From an uncultured Bacteroides sp. (GTDB taxonomy: Bacteria > Bacteroidota > Bacteroidia > Bacteroidales > Bacteroidaceae), in contig CAUEFX010000029.1 of NCBI GenBank assembly GCA_958477465.1, positions 1 to 46,749 of the forward strand: a DNA stretch of 46,749 bases, given 5' to 3'. The translations under genes were made by a program, and so were the position numbers. Position 1 is the stretch's first letter. Each line of letters begins with the position of its first letter. Below the pieces are notes generated by a model that was not told the DNA's origin, ran no database searches, and saw only the letters and a program-made list of their open reading frames with translations. This document shows, piece by piece, positions 7,914 to 16,830 of this stretch.

Positions 7914-9158
7914 ATGATACGTATCTTGCATACTGCCGACTGGCATTTGGGACAGACTTTTTTCGGTTACGACCGTGTGGAAGAGCATGCGCACTTTCTG
8001 GATTGGCTGGCCCGTGAACTGAAAGAAAATGAAATTGATGTGTTGCTCATTGCCGGTGATGTCTTTGATGTCTCCAATCCGTCTGCTGCATCCCAACGCA
8101 TGTTTTACCGCTTTATCAGAAGAGTGACAACCGAAAATCCGCAATTACAATTGGTGGTTGTGGCGGGTAATCATGACTCTGCTGCACGCCTCGAGGCTCC
8201 TTTACCGCTATTGCAGGAAATGCGTACCGATATCAAAGGAATAGTCCGGAGACGTGACGGAGAGATCGATTATGATGATTTGATTGTAGAATTGAAGAAT
8301 CGTAGTGGAGAAGTGGAAGCACTCTGTCTAGCTGTACCTTTCTTGAGGCAAGGGGATTATCCGGTGGTAGCGACTGATGGAAATCCGTATGCAGAGGGGG
8401 TGAGAGAACTTTATATGCGTCTGCAAAACAGAGCAGTGGAGCGTAGAAAAGAGGGGCAGGCAATAGTTGCTATGGGTCATCTGCAAGCTACGGGGTCGGA
8501 GATTGCGGAACGCGATTTTAGCGAACGAACCATTATCGGAGGATTGGAATGTGTCTCACCCGATACTTTTACCGGTCAGGTTGCTTATACGGCTTTGGGG
8601 CATATTCATAAATCACAGCGTGTATCGGGGCGCGAGAATGTCCGTTATGCCGGTAGTCCGCTGCCGATGTCGTTTGCGGAAAAAGATTATCATCATGGTG
8701 TAGTAGTGGTGACTCTTGCCGAAGGACGGACGGTGGAGATAGAAAAGCGGGTATATACTCCATTGGTCCGTTTGCTGAGTGTACCGAAAGGGAAGGCTGC
8801 CGCTCCGGAAGAAGTACTGGATGAACTTGCCCGATTGCCGTTGCAGACGGAGGAGGATGAAGGAATATCTCATTACCCTTATCTGGAAGTAAAAGTGTTG
8901 CTGGCAGAACCGGAACCGATGCTCCGGCAACAGATAGAAGAAATGCTGTCTGATAAAGCGGTTCGCCTGGCACGTATTGTTTCGGTATATCGACAGACTA
9001 AGACAGGCGTACAGGAAGAGGAAACATTGGAGTCTGCCGGATTACAGGATATGAATCCTTTACAAGTTCTTAAGATGACTTTCGAGAATACTTACCAGAC
9101 AGAAATGCCGGAAGAACTGGAACGGTTGTTTAAGGAGGTAGTGAGAGAAGAGGAATAG
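7914..9158 (+). CDS. sbcD: Exonuclease SbcCD, nuclease subunit
   Basis: This 414-aa Mre11-type metallophosphoesterase is the nuclease partner of SbcC; the complex trims hairpins and blocked DNA ends. The metal-binding motifs appear in order: HTADWHLG (D9, H11), IAGDVFDVSNP, VVAGNHDSAAR (GNHD), and later MGHLQATGSE and TALGHIHKSQ (GHIH). The C-terminal part forms the usual capping/SbcC-binding region and ends in a charged tail. Length is normal. It sits 28 bp after the second kinase and 37 bp before sbcC, so it may be read from the kinase promoter or from a weaker one inside the 3' end of the kinase gene; I could not find an exact -7 box between them. Confidence 0.95.
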   Translation: MIRILHTADWHLGQTFFGYDRVEEHAHFLDWLARELKENEIDVLLIAGDVFDVSNPSAASQRMFYRFIRRVTTENPQLQLVVVAGNHDSAARLEAPLPLLQEMRTDIKGIVRRRDGEIDYDDLIVELKNRSGEVEALCLAVPFLRQGDYPVVATDGNPYAEGVRELYMRLQNRAVERRKEGQAIVAMGHLQATGSEIAERDFSERTIIGGLECVSPDTFTGQVAYTALGHIHKSQRVSGRENVRYAGSPLPMSFAEKDYHHGVVVVTLAEGRTVEIEKRVYTPLVRLLSVPKGKAAAPEEVLDELARLPLQTEEDEGISHYPYLEVKVLLAEPEPMLRQQIEEMLSDKAVRLARIVSVYRQTKTGVQEEETLESAGLQDMNPLQVLKMTFENTYQTEMPEELERLFKEVVREEE

Positions 9159-9195
9159 CCGATTGGTATATTGAATTATTGCTCCATTATTTATT

Positions 9196-12075
9196 ATGAA
9201 GATATTGACAATACGATTAAAGAACCTGGCTTCTATCGAAGGGAGTTTTGAAGTGGATTTTACCGCTGAACCTCTTCGCTCGGCCGGTATATTTACTATT
9301 TCCGGTCCTACGGGAGCTGGAAAATCAACGATATTGGATGCTTTGTGTCTGGCACTTTATGATAAGACACCCCGTTTTGCTGCATCGGGAGAGAATCTTT
9401 ATCTGTCTGATGTCGGTGAAAATCAGGTGAATCAGTCGGATGTGAAGAACATTCTCCGCAGAGGAACGGGAGAGGGATTTGCCGAGGTGGATTTTATTGG
9501 GGTAACCGGAAGACGGTACCGTTCCCGTTGGTCGGTCCGGCGTGCCCGTAGCAAAGCTACCGGCTCTTTGCAGCCTCAAGTCATTCAGGTTACCGACTTG
9601 GATAAGGAAGAAGAACTGCAAGGTACCAAAACGGAACTGTTGAATCAATTGGTGGCTCTGGTAGGACTCACTTACGAACAGTTTACACGCACGGTATTGC
9701 TTGCCCAGAATGATTTTGCCACATTTCTGAAGTCCCGTGAAGCTGCGAAGGCGGAATTATTGGAGAAACTTACCGGTACGGAGATTTATTCGCGTATCTC
9801 CCGGGAGATTTATGCCCGTAGCAAGGCGGCTGATGAAGCGATGAACCTTCTCAAAAACACAATCTGTCTCATCGAACTTATGCCGGAGGAGGAACTCTTG
9901 TCACTACAAAAAGAGCAAGAGCGTCTTGCCGGACTTCGTGTTGCCGGAACGAAGCGTCTTACGGAACTGAATGCCCAACTGAACATTGTGCAATCTCTCA
10001 AAGTACGGCAAAAGCAGTTGCACGAAAAACAGCAGGAGGAATCGGCCGGCATTGAAGAACTGAAAAAACTTCAGACCAATCTTACGGAACAGATGGACTA
10101 TCTGGCTCGCTTTCGGGAACAATGGGAGGCCTTACAGCCGGAATTGCGTAAGGCGCGCGAATTGGATGTCCGTCTACAGAGCCTACGAACCCTGTATCGA
10201 CAATCGGAACAGGCCTTACTGCTTGCCCGGAAACAGACAGCAGAGATTGAAAAGAAATACCGTGCCGGTAAAGAGGCGCTCTGCGGGTCGCAAAACTCCA
10301 TAAACAGATTGCTGAAAGGCAAAGATTCCTTTGCTCTACCCGTTGATTTGCAACAGATAGAACAACTTTTACTTCACGAAGAACAGCAGTTGACAGCTCT
10401 TCAGCAGGAAAATGATAATCGAGTGTCTCGCCTTAATGCTTTTGGTATCCAGTCTGTCAGTGAAGAGCAGAATAAACTTCTGAAGCAACAGACACAGATG
10501 CAGCGTGCTGCTCAGGCCGGCCGGCTACTTGCCCAATTATGTGCAAAGCAGGAAGAAACGTCTGCTGAACTGACTGTTTTGATGCGGCAACTGGCTGTAA
10601 AGCAAGAACAAGTGGCCTCTCTGCAAAGACTTTATGACAATGCCCGTATGGCAATCAGTAAAGATGTGGTGGCTCTACGCCGTGATTTGCATGACGGGGA
10701 AGCGTGTCCGGTATGTGGCAGCCAATCGCATCCCTACCGGCAGGATAATGAGGTGGCCGATACTCTTTATCATTCGATCGAGAAGGAGTATAAATCTGCC
10801 TCCGACATTTATAACCAATTGAATAATCGTGTCATTGCCCTTCAACGGGATATAAAAAACTACGCTGTTCATCAGAAAGCCCAGGAAGAGGTTCTGGCGG
10901 AATATCCGGTCGCTGAGCGTACACCGGAGTATCTGGATGCGCGTTTGACTGAGTTGCAGCAGGCTCTTTGTGCTTTGGAGGAGAAGATGAAACAGTATCA
11001 GCTTCTCTATGCCGAATGGCAACAACAGGACAAAAGGTTAAAACAACTGCGCACACATTATGATGCTTTTCGGGAGGAGGTGAACCGGCTTCGGCTGTTG
11101 AGCCAGCAATCGACTGCCATTGCAGAACAATTGTCTATGGCCAAGCAGGCGGAAGCTACCGAGCTGTTGCGTTTTCAAACAACGGATAAGGAGCTGGGAG
11201 AGTTACAGCAGTTGCGTGCCGGACTTTTGAAAGGAAAAACGGCGGATGAGGCTGAAGCGGTGGTACACCGGCGGGAAAAAGAGTTGAATGAGGCATTGGA
11301 ACTTGCCCGTAAAAACATGGAATCGGTTCATGTTCGTATTTTGGGAATACAAGGAGAGATCAAACAGCTTTCGCAAGTTGTTATAGAACTGTCCGACCAA
11401 CAGAAGAAAATAGAGAATCCGGAACATTTGCCAGAAGAGATTGTTGCCTGTCAGTCGGCAAACCGGGAGACTGAACGTTCGCTTTCCGTTGTTGAGGCAC
11501 GTTTGTTGCAGCAAGAGCAGAATAAGAAGCGGCTGATGGAAATAGAATCGGAATGGAAAGAAAAACAGGCGGTTGCCGGACAATGGGCCAAACTGAATAA
11601 GCTGGTCGGAAGTGCCGACGGAACAAAGTTCAAAGTGATTGCCCAAAGCTATACCTTGAACCTGTTGCTGTTGCATGCCAATAAACATTTGGCTTATCTT
11701 TCCAAACGTTATAGACTTCAGCAGGTGCCCGGTACATTGGCTCTGCAAGTTATTGATTGTGATATGTGCGATGAAGTGCGTACTGTTTATTCGTTGTCCG
11801 GCGGAGAGTCTTTCTTGATATCTCTGGCACTCGCCTTGGGGCTTTCATCCTTGTCGAGCAATAATCTGAAAGTGGAATCTCTTTTTATTGACGAAGGTTT
11901 CGGTTCCTTGGATGCCGACAGTTTGCGTACCGCTATGGAGGCATTGGAACAGTTGCAGATGCAAGGGCGCAAGATCGGGGTGATTTCACATGTGCAGGAG
12001 ATGAGTGAACGTATCTCCGTACAGGTGCAGTTACATAAATCAGTGAATGGAAGGAGTGAGATAACAATCGTATAA
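9196..12075 (+). CDS. sbcC: Exonuclease SbcCD, ATPase subunit
   Basis: This 959-aa Rad50-like ATPase binds DNA and gates SbcD. Walker A GPTGAGKST is at 37-45. Long coiled coils (about 200-480 and 530-800, rich in Q, E, L and K) flank a zinc hook C504-P-V-C507 in the middle of the chain. The ABC signature LSGGES starts at about 867, and Walker B LFIDEGFGSLD at about 896-906 has the catalytic D899/E900 pair. All key residues are present. The protein acts in the cytoplasm at double-strand ends and palindromes. It is the last gene of the rightward unit and is followed directly by a strong hairpin terminator. Confidence 0.95.
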   Translation: MKILTIRLKNLASIEGSFEVDFTAEPLRSAGIFTISGPTGAGKSTILDALCLALYDKTPRFAASGENLYLSDVGENQVNQSDVKNILRRGTGEGFAEVDFIGVTGRRYRSRWSVRRARSKATGSLQPQVIQVTDLDKEEELQGTKTELLNQLVALVGLTYEQFTRTVLLAQNDFATFLKSREAAKAELLEKLTGTEIYSRISREIYARSKAADEAMNLLKNTICLIELMPEEELLSLQKEQERLAGLRVAGTKRLTELNAQLNIVQSLKVRQKQLHEKQQEESAGIEELKKLQTNLTEQMDYLARFREQWEALQPELRKARELDVRLQSLRTLYRQSEQALLLARKQTAEIEKKYRAGKEALCGSQNSINRLLKGKDSFALPVDLQQIEQLLLHEEQQLTALQQENDNRVSRLNAFGIQSVSEEQNKLLKQQTQMQRAAQAGRLLAQLCAKQEETSAELTVLMRQLAVKQEQVASLQRLYDNARMAISKDVVALRRDLHDGEACPVCGSQSHPYRQDNEVADTLYHSIEKEYKSASDIYNQLNNRVIALQRDIKNYAVHQKAQEEVLAEYPVAERTPEYLDARLTELQQALCALEEKMKQYQLLYAEWQQQDKRLKQLRTHYDAFREEVNRLRLLSQQSTAIAEQLSMAKQAEATELLRFQTTDKELGELQQLRAGLLKGKTADEAEAVVHRREKELNEALELARKNMESVHVRILGIQGEIKQLSQVVIELSDQQKKIENPEHLPEEIVACQSANRETERSLSVVEARLLQQEQNKKRLMEIESEWKEKQAVAGQWAKLNKLVGSADGTKFKVIAQSYTLNLLLLHANKHLAYLSKRYRLQQVPGTLALQVIDCDMCDEVRTVYSLSGGESFLISLALALGLSSLSSNNLKVESLFIDEGFGSLDADSLRTAMEALEQLQMQGRKIGVISHVQEMSERISVQVQLHKSVNGRSEITIV

Positions 12076-12125
12076 AGTCTTCTCCGCTATGCTCAGTGTA
12101 TAGACAGAGAAGACTTTGTTTTGTT
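12074..12125 (+). terminator. Intrinsic terminator after sbcC
   Basis: AAAGTCTTCTC (12074-12084) and GAGAAGACTTT (12107-12117) form a perfect 11-bp stem overlapping the sbcC stop codon, followed by a T-rich GTTTTGTT tract. It separates sbcC from the convergent membrane-protein gene. Confidence 0.8.
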
Positions 12126-12167
12126 AGAGAGAAGAGTTTTAATATGATTCGTTATATAGAACTGATG

Positions 12168-12752
12168 TTAATCGTTTTCTTTTAATTCTTTCAATTCCCC
12201 GAGATTTTTCTTTATCTCGCGGAGGCGTCCTATGTTTTTACGGTATATCGAAAGTGGAATGACAATGCCTATTGCCCATATCACGAAGAAGAGAATAATC
12301 ATTCCGGTGCCGTGTTGCCATACTTCCCGGTAGAAAAAGAAGAATACAGCCATAAACAATATGAAACCGATGCCGATGATCCGTTCGCGGATTATCCAGC
12401 GGTGCATACGGTTGAAGCGGGAAATGACGGTAACAAGCGGCTGGTCGTCTATCTTTGTATTGCTGAGATAACGGGAACTGAATATATCCCATCCTAAGGC
12501 CGGTATCAGAGCTATAAGGATAATCTGATAGTAGATATCCGGAAATACACCGTCGTATAGAAGTGCCAGTATAAACAATGCAATGATGGTCAGAGAGATG
12601 ATGCGTAATCTTTTGTTCAAGCGGCTGATTGCATTGATATTCTTTGTGGCATGGTTGATGAGCTGGGATATGTCTTCGTCTTTGACCAGCTTTTTGTCTT
12701 TCAAATGTTCATCCAATGCGTTCCATGATCTTTTAAGTTCATCCAGTTCCAT
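12168..12752 (-). CDS. Four-TM protein co-transcribed with ECF sigma factor (candidate anti-sigma)
   Basis: This 194-aa protein has a charged helical N-terminus (MELDELKRSWNALDEHLKDK) followed by four hydrophobic segments: IISLTIIALFILALLY, IYYQIILIALIPALGW, IGIGFILFMAVFFFFY and MIILFFVIWAIGIVIP. It ends in a charged, coiled-coil-like tail (KNIGRLREIKKNLGELKELKE). It starts 5 bp after the stop of the ECF sigma gene on the same strand, a typical arrangement for a membrane regulator of that sigma factor. Similar small membrane proteins follow ECF genes in Bacteroides as I know them. It has no FecR domain or zinc anti-sigma motif, so the anti-sigma role rests on context only. Confidence 0.75.
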   Translation of the reverse strand: MELDELKRSWNALDEHLKDKKLVKDEDISQLINHATKNINAISRLNKRLRIISLTIIALFILALLYDGVFPDIYYQIILIALIPALGWDIFSSRYLSNTKIDDQPLVTVISRFNRMHRWIIRERIIGIGFILFMAVFFFFYREVWQHGTGMIILFFVIWAIGIVIPLSIYRKNIGRLREIKKNLGELKELKEND

Positions 12753-12757
12753 ATCTT

Positions 12758-13270
12758 TTATTCCTCCTTCTTCATTTTTTTTAATTTGTCTTTAATACGG
12801 CTAAGTTTGGTCGCTACGTTCGTTACGGTCAGACCGGTAATTTCTGAGATTTCATCATAACTTTTTTCTTCGAGATAAAGCAGTATGATGGATTTGTCGA
12901 GTTGTCCCAATTGGTTGATCATCCGGTAAAGTTGGCGGAGCATTTCCTGAAGCGGATCGTTTTCTTCGGTTATCCAGTCTCCCTCCCGGTTTAGTGTAAC
13001 AAACTCCGGCACATTTTTCTCTTTACGGATAAAACTGATACAGGTATTCAGTACGATACGATAGATCCATGTTGATATTTTACATTCCCTACGGAATTTA
13101 GGAAAGGCTTTCCATAGGTTGAGTACCACGTCTTGGTATAGATCGTTAAGGGTGGCCGTCGGGGTGGTGTACAGATAGCACACTTTGTATATCACCCGCT
13201 CGTATTCCCGGATAACGGATAAAAATTCCTGCTCTATGCTTTCGGTGGCTTGTGTGACTCTTGAGTCCAT
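12758..13270 (-). CDS. ECF-type RNA polymerase sigma factor
   Basis: This 170-aa sigma-70 family protein has only regions 2 and 4. Region 2 includes LNDLYQDVVLNLWKAFPKFR and the -10 recognition helix STWIYRIVLNTCISFIRK. Region 4 is LGQLDKSIILLYLEEKSYDEI followed by an HTH (GLTVTNVATKLSRIKDKLKK). It is probably held inactive until an envelope signal releases it. It heads a two-gene minus-strand unit with the four-TM protein, and lies divergently 306 bp from the start of the giant secreted-protein operon, which makes that operon a candidate target. An exact -7 box (minus strand, 13339-13346) is upstream. Confidence 0.93.
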   Translation of the reverse strand: MDSRVTQATESIEQEFLSVIREYERVIYKVCYLYTTPTATLNDLYQDVVLNLWKAFPKFRRECKISTWIYRIVLNTCISFIRKEKNVPEFVTLNREGDWITEENDPLQEMLRQLYRMINQLGQLDKSIILLYLEEKSYDEISEITGLTVTNVATKLSRIKDKLKKMKKEE

Positions 13271-13338
13271 TGGCTTTATTCGATTGCTTTTTGTGTTATT
13301 GGTCGTTAGGGAATAAAAAAAATCACAGTGAGAGTTGG

Positions 13339-13346
13339 CAAAGATA
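13339..13346 (-). promoter_or_regulatory. -7 box upstream of the ECF sigma gene
   Basis: The minus strand reads TATCTTTG, an exact TAnnTTTG, about 69 bp upstream of the ATG. No clear -33 element at the expected distance. Its housekeeping type suggests the sigma gene is not purely autoregulated. Confidence 0.45.
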
Positions 13347-13503
13347 AAGAAAATGGTGGATTAATTTCTGTCTCTTGATTATAATTCAGCGTATTAGGTG
13401 TATTTTAAGAGGTGGCTTTTGAAAAAAATATGTAATATAGTTGTTGTTTTTTGCATGATAGACGCTAAATTTATCTGTTTAATCGCTTTTGACTAGAATA
13501 CCA

Positions 13504-13535
13504 TTTTTATACTTTTTCAAAAGTTTCTATCTTTA
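13504..13535 (+). promoter_or_regulatory. Putative promoter of the giant secreted-protein operon
   Basis: TATCTTTA (13528-13535) differs from TAnnTTTG in the last base, with TTTT at 13504-13507, 20 bp upstream, as a -33 element. Transcription would begin near 13541, about 35 nt before the ATG at 13577. The imperfect -7 leaves open recognition by the divergent ECF sigma factor. Confidence 0.4.
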
Positions 13536-13576
13536 CCTGTTCTAATATAATTGTGGATTTTGAAAATTTCAGACAT

Positions 13577-16500
13577 ATGAAAGCAAGACTACTTTTTTCT
13601 ATTTTGTTGCTTTTGTCGGGTGTGGAACTTAATGCTCAAACCCATTTTGGCAACTGGTTGAAACGCCATGAGACTAACCGCAAAGAACAGATTGCGAAGT
13701 CGACACTAAATCAGGATTTTACAAAGTCTGATCCGGAAAGGTTCGGAAGTCTTTTGACGGGAAGTGTTTCGGGAAATAAATATTATCCGCCGAAAGTGAA
13801 CCGGGAATATACTTATTACAATGATGACGGAACGGTTTCCCGTAAAGATTATTATTATCTGGAGTTTGATTCTTTGGGAAATATGCTGCTGGAGGAACAG
13901 AACGATGCCTATCGGAAAATATGCAGTTATGGTGGAGTACAGGGAAAGATGAAGTTAAGTGAGATTACTTATCAATGGAATGGAAAAGAGTGGGTGGAGT
14001 CTTATACTGATTCGTCTTTTACTACTATCTTGAACGGAAATGGTATCCGTACCGGAATCGAGAGGTCGATTGTGCTGAAAGCCACTTTTAATGAAAAAGG
14101 ATATTTGACTTGGATTTACGAGTCGAACGGCGGGGATGAAACTAAAGTAAAAATCAGTTGGAAAGATGATTTTCCCTCTGATTTTTATATCGTATCTCAG
14201 GGAGACAGCCTGTCACTGAAGAATATTGTCCCTGTGTACGAAATGGAAAAGCTGAATCCTTATTTGTGCTTCTCGGAAGAGTGGGATGAATATTTTTTTG
14301 GCAATGATGGGGACAATTTTTCTCTTTTCAATGCTGATATAACCATAGAAAACAAAAATGATGATGGTACGGTTGTACTTATGAGAGGACGTGTGGTATC
14401 CGAATATGAGGCTGAAAAAAATCAATATACCCGTACGGTAAGCGTGATTGCGGAGGATGATGATATGGAAATTCCCATGCTTGTTGAAACAAAGACATAC
14501 TTGGATGAGAACGGCAGCTTTTCGTATACTTATACCAATGTATTGGATAATGGAAGTTCTACGACTACGAAAATGTTCAATGAAAAAGGGGATATAATCA
14601 GATATGAAACGGAAGAGGTTGATGGCGGCTATACTTATTCGAATTTATACACGTACGATCGTACATACGATGAAAACGGACTTCCGTTGAATACTGTTTT
14701 TGAACGGAGAGATGCAAAAGGAGTCTTGCAAGAATCGTATGTGGAAACATACGGTGATAAAACCGATACGTCTTCTTTCAAGATAGAGGTGGACATGCCG
14801 GGAACATTGCGTAAAAATATAGAGGCTTTGTCTGTGGATTTTGATAAAATCACCAATTTGACGGTAAGCGGTCCGTTGAATGACGAGGATCTTCGATTTA
14901 TAAATAGTAACCTGTGGAAGCTGGAGACACTGAATCTGAAACATGCCGATTTTACTTATATTTCTAACAACTTGTTCGGTTGGAATGATCATCTGCTCTC
15001 AGTCGTTTTGCCGGAAGGATTAAAATGTATATTCGATGACGCTTTTGCATACTGTACCAGTTTGGAGAAAATCGAATTACCGGCTTCTTTAAATTACTTG
15101 TCATACAGTGCATTCAACGGATGTACTCAGCTGAAGCAGATTACTTGCCATATACCGGCTCCCTTGGAGCTGGAAAACGATCCTTTCAGAAGCTTGGATA
15201 AGAGTGTGTGCAGCCTGAGAGTGCCTGATTTTTCAGTACGTGATTACACCGGGCATGCTTATTGGGGCGATTTTCAGAAAGTGGAACCTTTGGAGGGAGA
15301 GATACAGACATCAATGACGCTTAACGGTTCCTTGCATGTGAATGGAAGCCAACTTGAATCGGTTACTGATTTAACTTTGGGATACGGAAGTTCTTTGACA
15401 TTGGATGGCAGTGGTGCCTTCTCTTTGAATTCGTTGGTGATGCAGCATGGTGACAAGGACTTGCGTGAATGGTTCTATGATTCATATTATGGATACCGTT
15501 TCGAGGGGCGGTCGTTTGCTCCGTCTACCATTGTGGCTAATTGTGATGCAACGGTCGCTGATGTAAAAATAAGATACGCATGTAGGGCCGGTAATTGGTA
15601 TTTCTTGTCTTTCCCCTTTGATGTGGATCTGTCTGCTGTCACGGTTGAAAAGAGGGATTCTACTTCAGTGGGGCCTGTCGGTTATGTATTCCGTTATTAT
15701 GACGGTGCAGAACGTGCTTTGAACGGAGTGGGGCAAAGTTGGAAAGATGTGACGGATGGTGTGTTGCATGCCGGACAAGGCTATATTTTTCAAGCGAGTA
15801 TGGAGGTGTATCTGACCGTGAAAGGAAATGCGGCTAACGGAACACAGATGTTGACCTCTGCTTCGAAAGAAATACCTGTCAGTGAGAATGTATCTGATAA
15901 CTCCTCTCATCAGGGCTGGAATCTGATCGGCAATCCGTATCCTTGCTATTATGATATGAACGGTCTTGATTTTAAGGCCCCTATTACGGTATGGAATAGG
16001 GATTCATGGACCTACGATGCTTATTCGATATTGGATGCGGATGAATATGTTTTTGCGCCGATGGAAGCTTTCTTTGTGCAAGTTCCTTCAGGAACAAAGA
16101 GCATTCGTTTCGCTTCGGAGCAGCGTCTTGCCAAGGTTGGGTCGACCGATGAAGAACAGACTACGCGTTCAATGAGGAGTGCTTCCGGCCTCCGTAGGTT
16201 GGTTAATCTGCGTTTGACTGATGGGGTACATGCCGATAAAACCCGTATTGCATTCGCTTCGGGTGCTTCTGTTGGATACGATATGAAGGAGGATGCTGCT
16301 AAGTTCATGAGCCCTGTGGCAACAGTACCGCAGCTTTATACATTGGACAATGTACATTTGCAATATGCCATTAATGCCCGACCTTTTATCGGAGGTGAGT
16401 CAGTTCGGTTAGGTTATTATGCCGGTAAAACCGGGGAATATACTCTTTGTGTGGATAAAGCCGATGTCGATGCTTGGTTGTATGATGCCGTGACCGATCG

Positions 16501-16816
16501 GACAGTAGAATTGTCAGCCGAAGGGTATCGTTTTGTTTCTGAAGTCGGTACTTTTGACAATCGTTTTGTCTTGTATTTCGGTACAGCTCCGACGTCGGTG
16601 AAAGAAGAACGGGCGGCTGTCGCTTGCGAAGTGACATCTGTTGACGGAGGTATCCTTGTGAAAGGGCAAGCCGGAGAGAAGGTGGACGTTTATACGGTGG
16701 CGGGAGTGAAAACAGCCGGAATCCAAATTGAAGAAGCGGGTACGTTCATTCCGTTGGCGAAGGGCGTTTATGTGATAAAAGCTGGTGATTCTATCAGTAA
16801 ATCAGTGGTCTATTAA
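13577..16816 (+). CDS. Secreted LRR (BspA-like) surface protein, first gene of operon
   Basis: This is a 1079-aa exported protein. The ATG at 13577 gives a good signal peptide (MKARLLFSILLLLSGVELNAQ); an in-frame GTG at 13553 would add eight residues. Residues about 60-430 are Tyr/Asp/Gly-rich strand repeats of the form YTYxxxGxxxxK. A short BspA-like LRR block follows (about 438-541; LLSVVLPEGLKCIFDDAFAYC, then LEKIELPASLNYLSYSAFNGC). Then come beta-rich modules with Trp motifs (AGNWYFLSFPFDV, GWNLIGNPYP). The last 45 residues (KVDVYTVAGVK, LAKGVYVIKAG, SKSVVY) resemble the DUF6383/T9SS-like tail. There is no catalytic motif, so an adhesive or scaffold role at the surface is inferred. The next gene starts 14 bp downstream. 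Confidence 0.8.
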   Translation: MKARLLFSILLLLSGVELNAQTHFGNWLKRHETNRKEQIAKSTLNQDFTKSDPERFGSLLTGSVSGNKYYPPKVNREYTYYNDDGTVSRKDYYYLEFDSLGNMLLEEQNDAYRKICSYGGVQGKMKLSEITYQWNGKEWVESYTDSSFTTILNGNGIRTGIERSIVLKATFNEKGYLTWIYESNGGDETKVKISWKDDFPSDFYIVSQGDSLSLKNIVPVYEMEKLNPYLCFSEEWDEYFFGNDGDNFSLFNADITIENKNDDGTVVLMRGRVVSEYEAEKNQYTRTVSVIAEDDDMEIPMLVETKTYLDENGSFSYTYTNVLDNGSSTTTKMFNEKGDIIRYETEEVDGGYTYSNLYTYDRTYDENGLPLNTVFERRDAKGVLQESYVETYGDKTDTSSFKIEVDMPGTLRKNIEALSVDFDKITNLTVSGPLNDEDLRFINSNLWKLETLNLKHADFTYISNNLFGWNDHLLSVVLPEGLKCIFDDAFAYCTSLEKIELPASLNYLSYSAFNGCTQLKQITCHIPAPLELENDPFRSLDKSVCSLRVPDFSVRDYTGHAYWGDFQKVEPLEGEIQTSMTLNGSLHVNGSQLESVTDLTLGYGSSLTLDGSGAFSLNSLVMQHGDKDLREWFYDSYYGYRFEGRSFAPSTIVANCDATVADVKIRYACRAGNWYFLSFPFDVDLSAVTVEKRDSTSVGPVGYVFRYYDGAERALNGVGQSWKDVTDGVLHAGQGYIFQASMEVYLTVKGNAANGTQMLTSASKEIPVSENVSDNSSHQGWNLIGNPYPCYYDMNGLDFKAPITVWNRDSWTYDAYSILDADEYVFAPMEAFFVQVPSGTKSIRFASEQRLAKVGSTDEEQTTRSMRSASGLRRLVNLRLTDGVHADKTRIAFASGASVGYDMKEDAAKFMSPVATVPQLYTLDNVHLQYAINARPFIGGESVRLGYYAGKTGEYTLCVDKADVDAWLYDAVTDRTVELSAEGYRFVSEVGTFDNRFVLYFGTAPTSVKEERAAVACEVTSVDGGILVKGQAGEKVDVYTVAGVKTAGIQIEEAGTFIPLAKGVYVIKAGDSISKSVVY

Positions 16817-16830
16817 TAAAATGAAGCATT

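Larger units (their letters stand above)
13271..13576. other. Divergent promoter region between sigma factor and secreted-protein operon
   Basis: This is 306 bp of AT-rich DNA with no ORF of interest. It contains the minus-strand -7 box for the sigma gene and the plus-strand promoter-like pair for the secreted-protein operon. I saw no strong palindrome. Confidence 0.6.
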
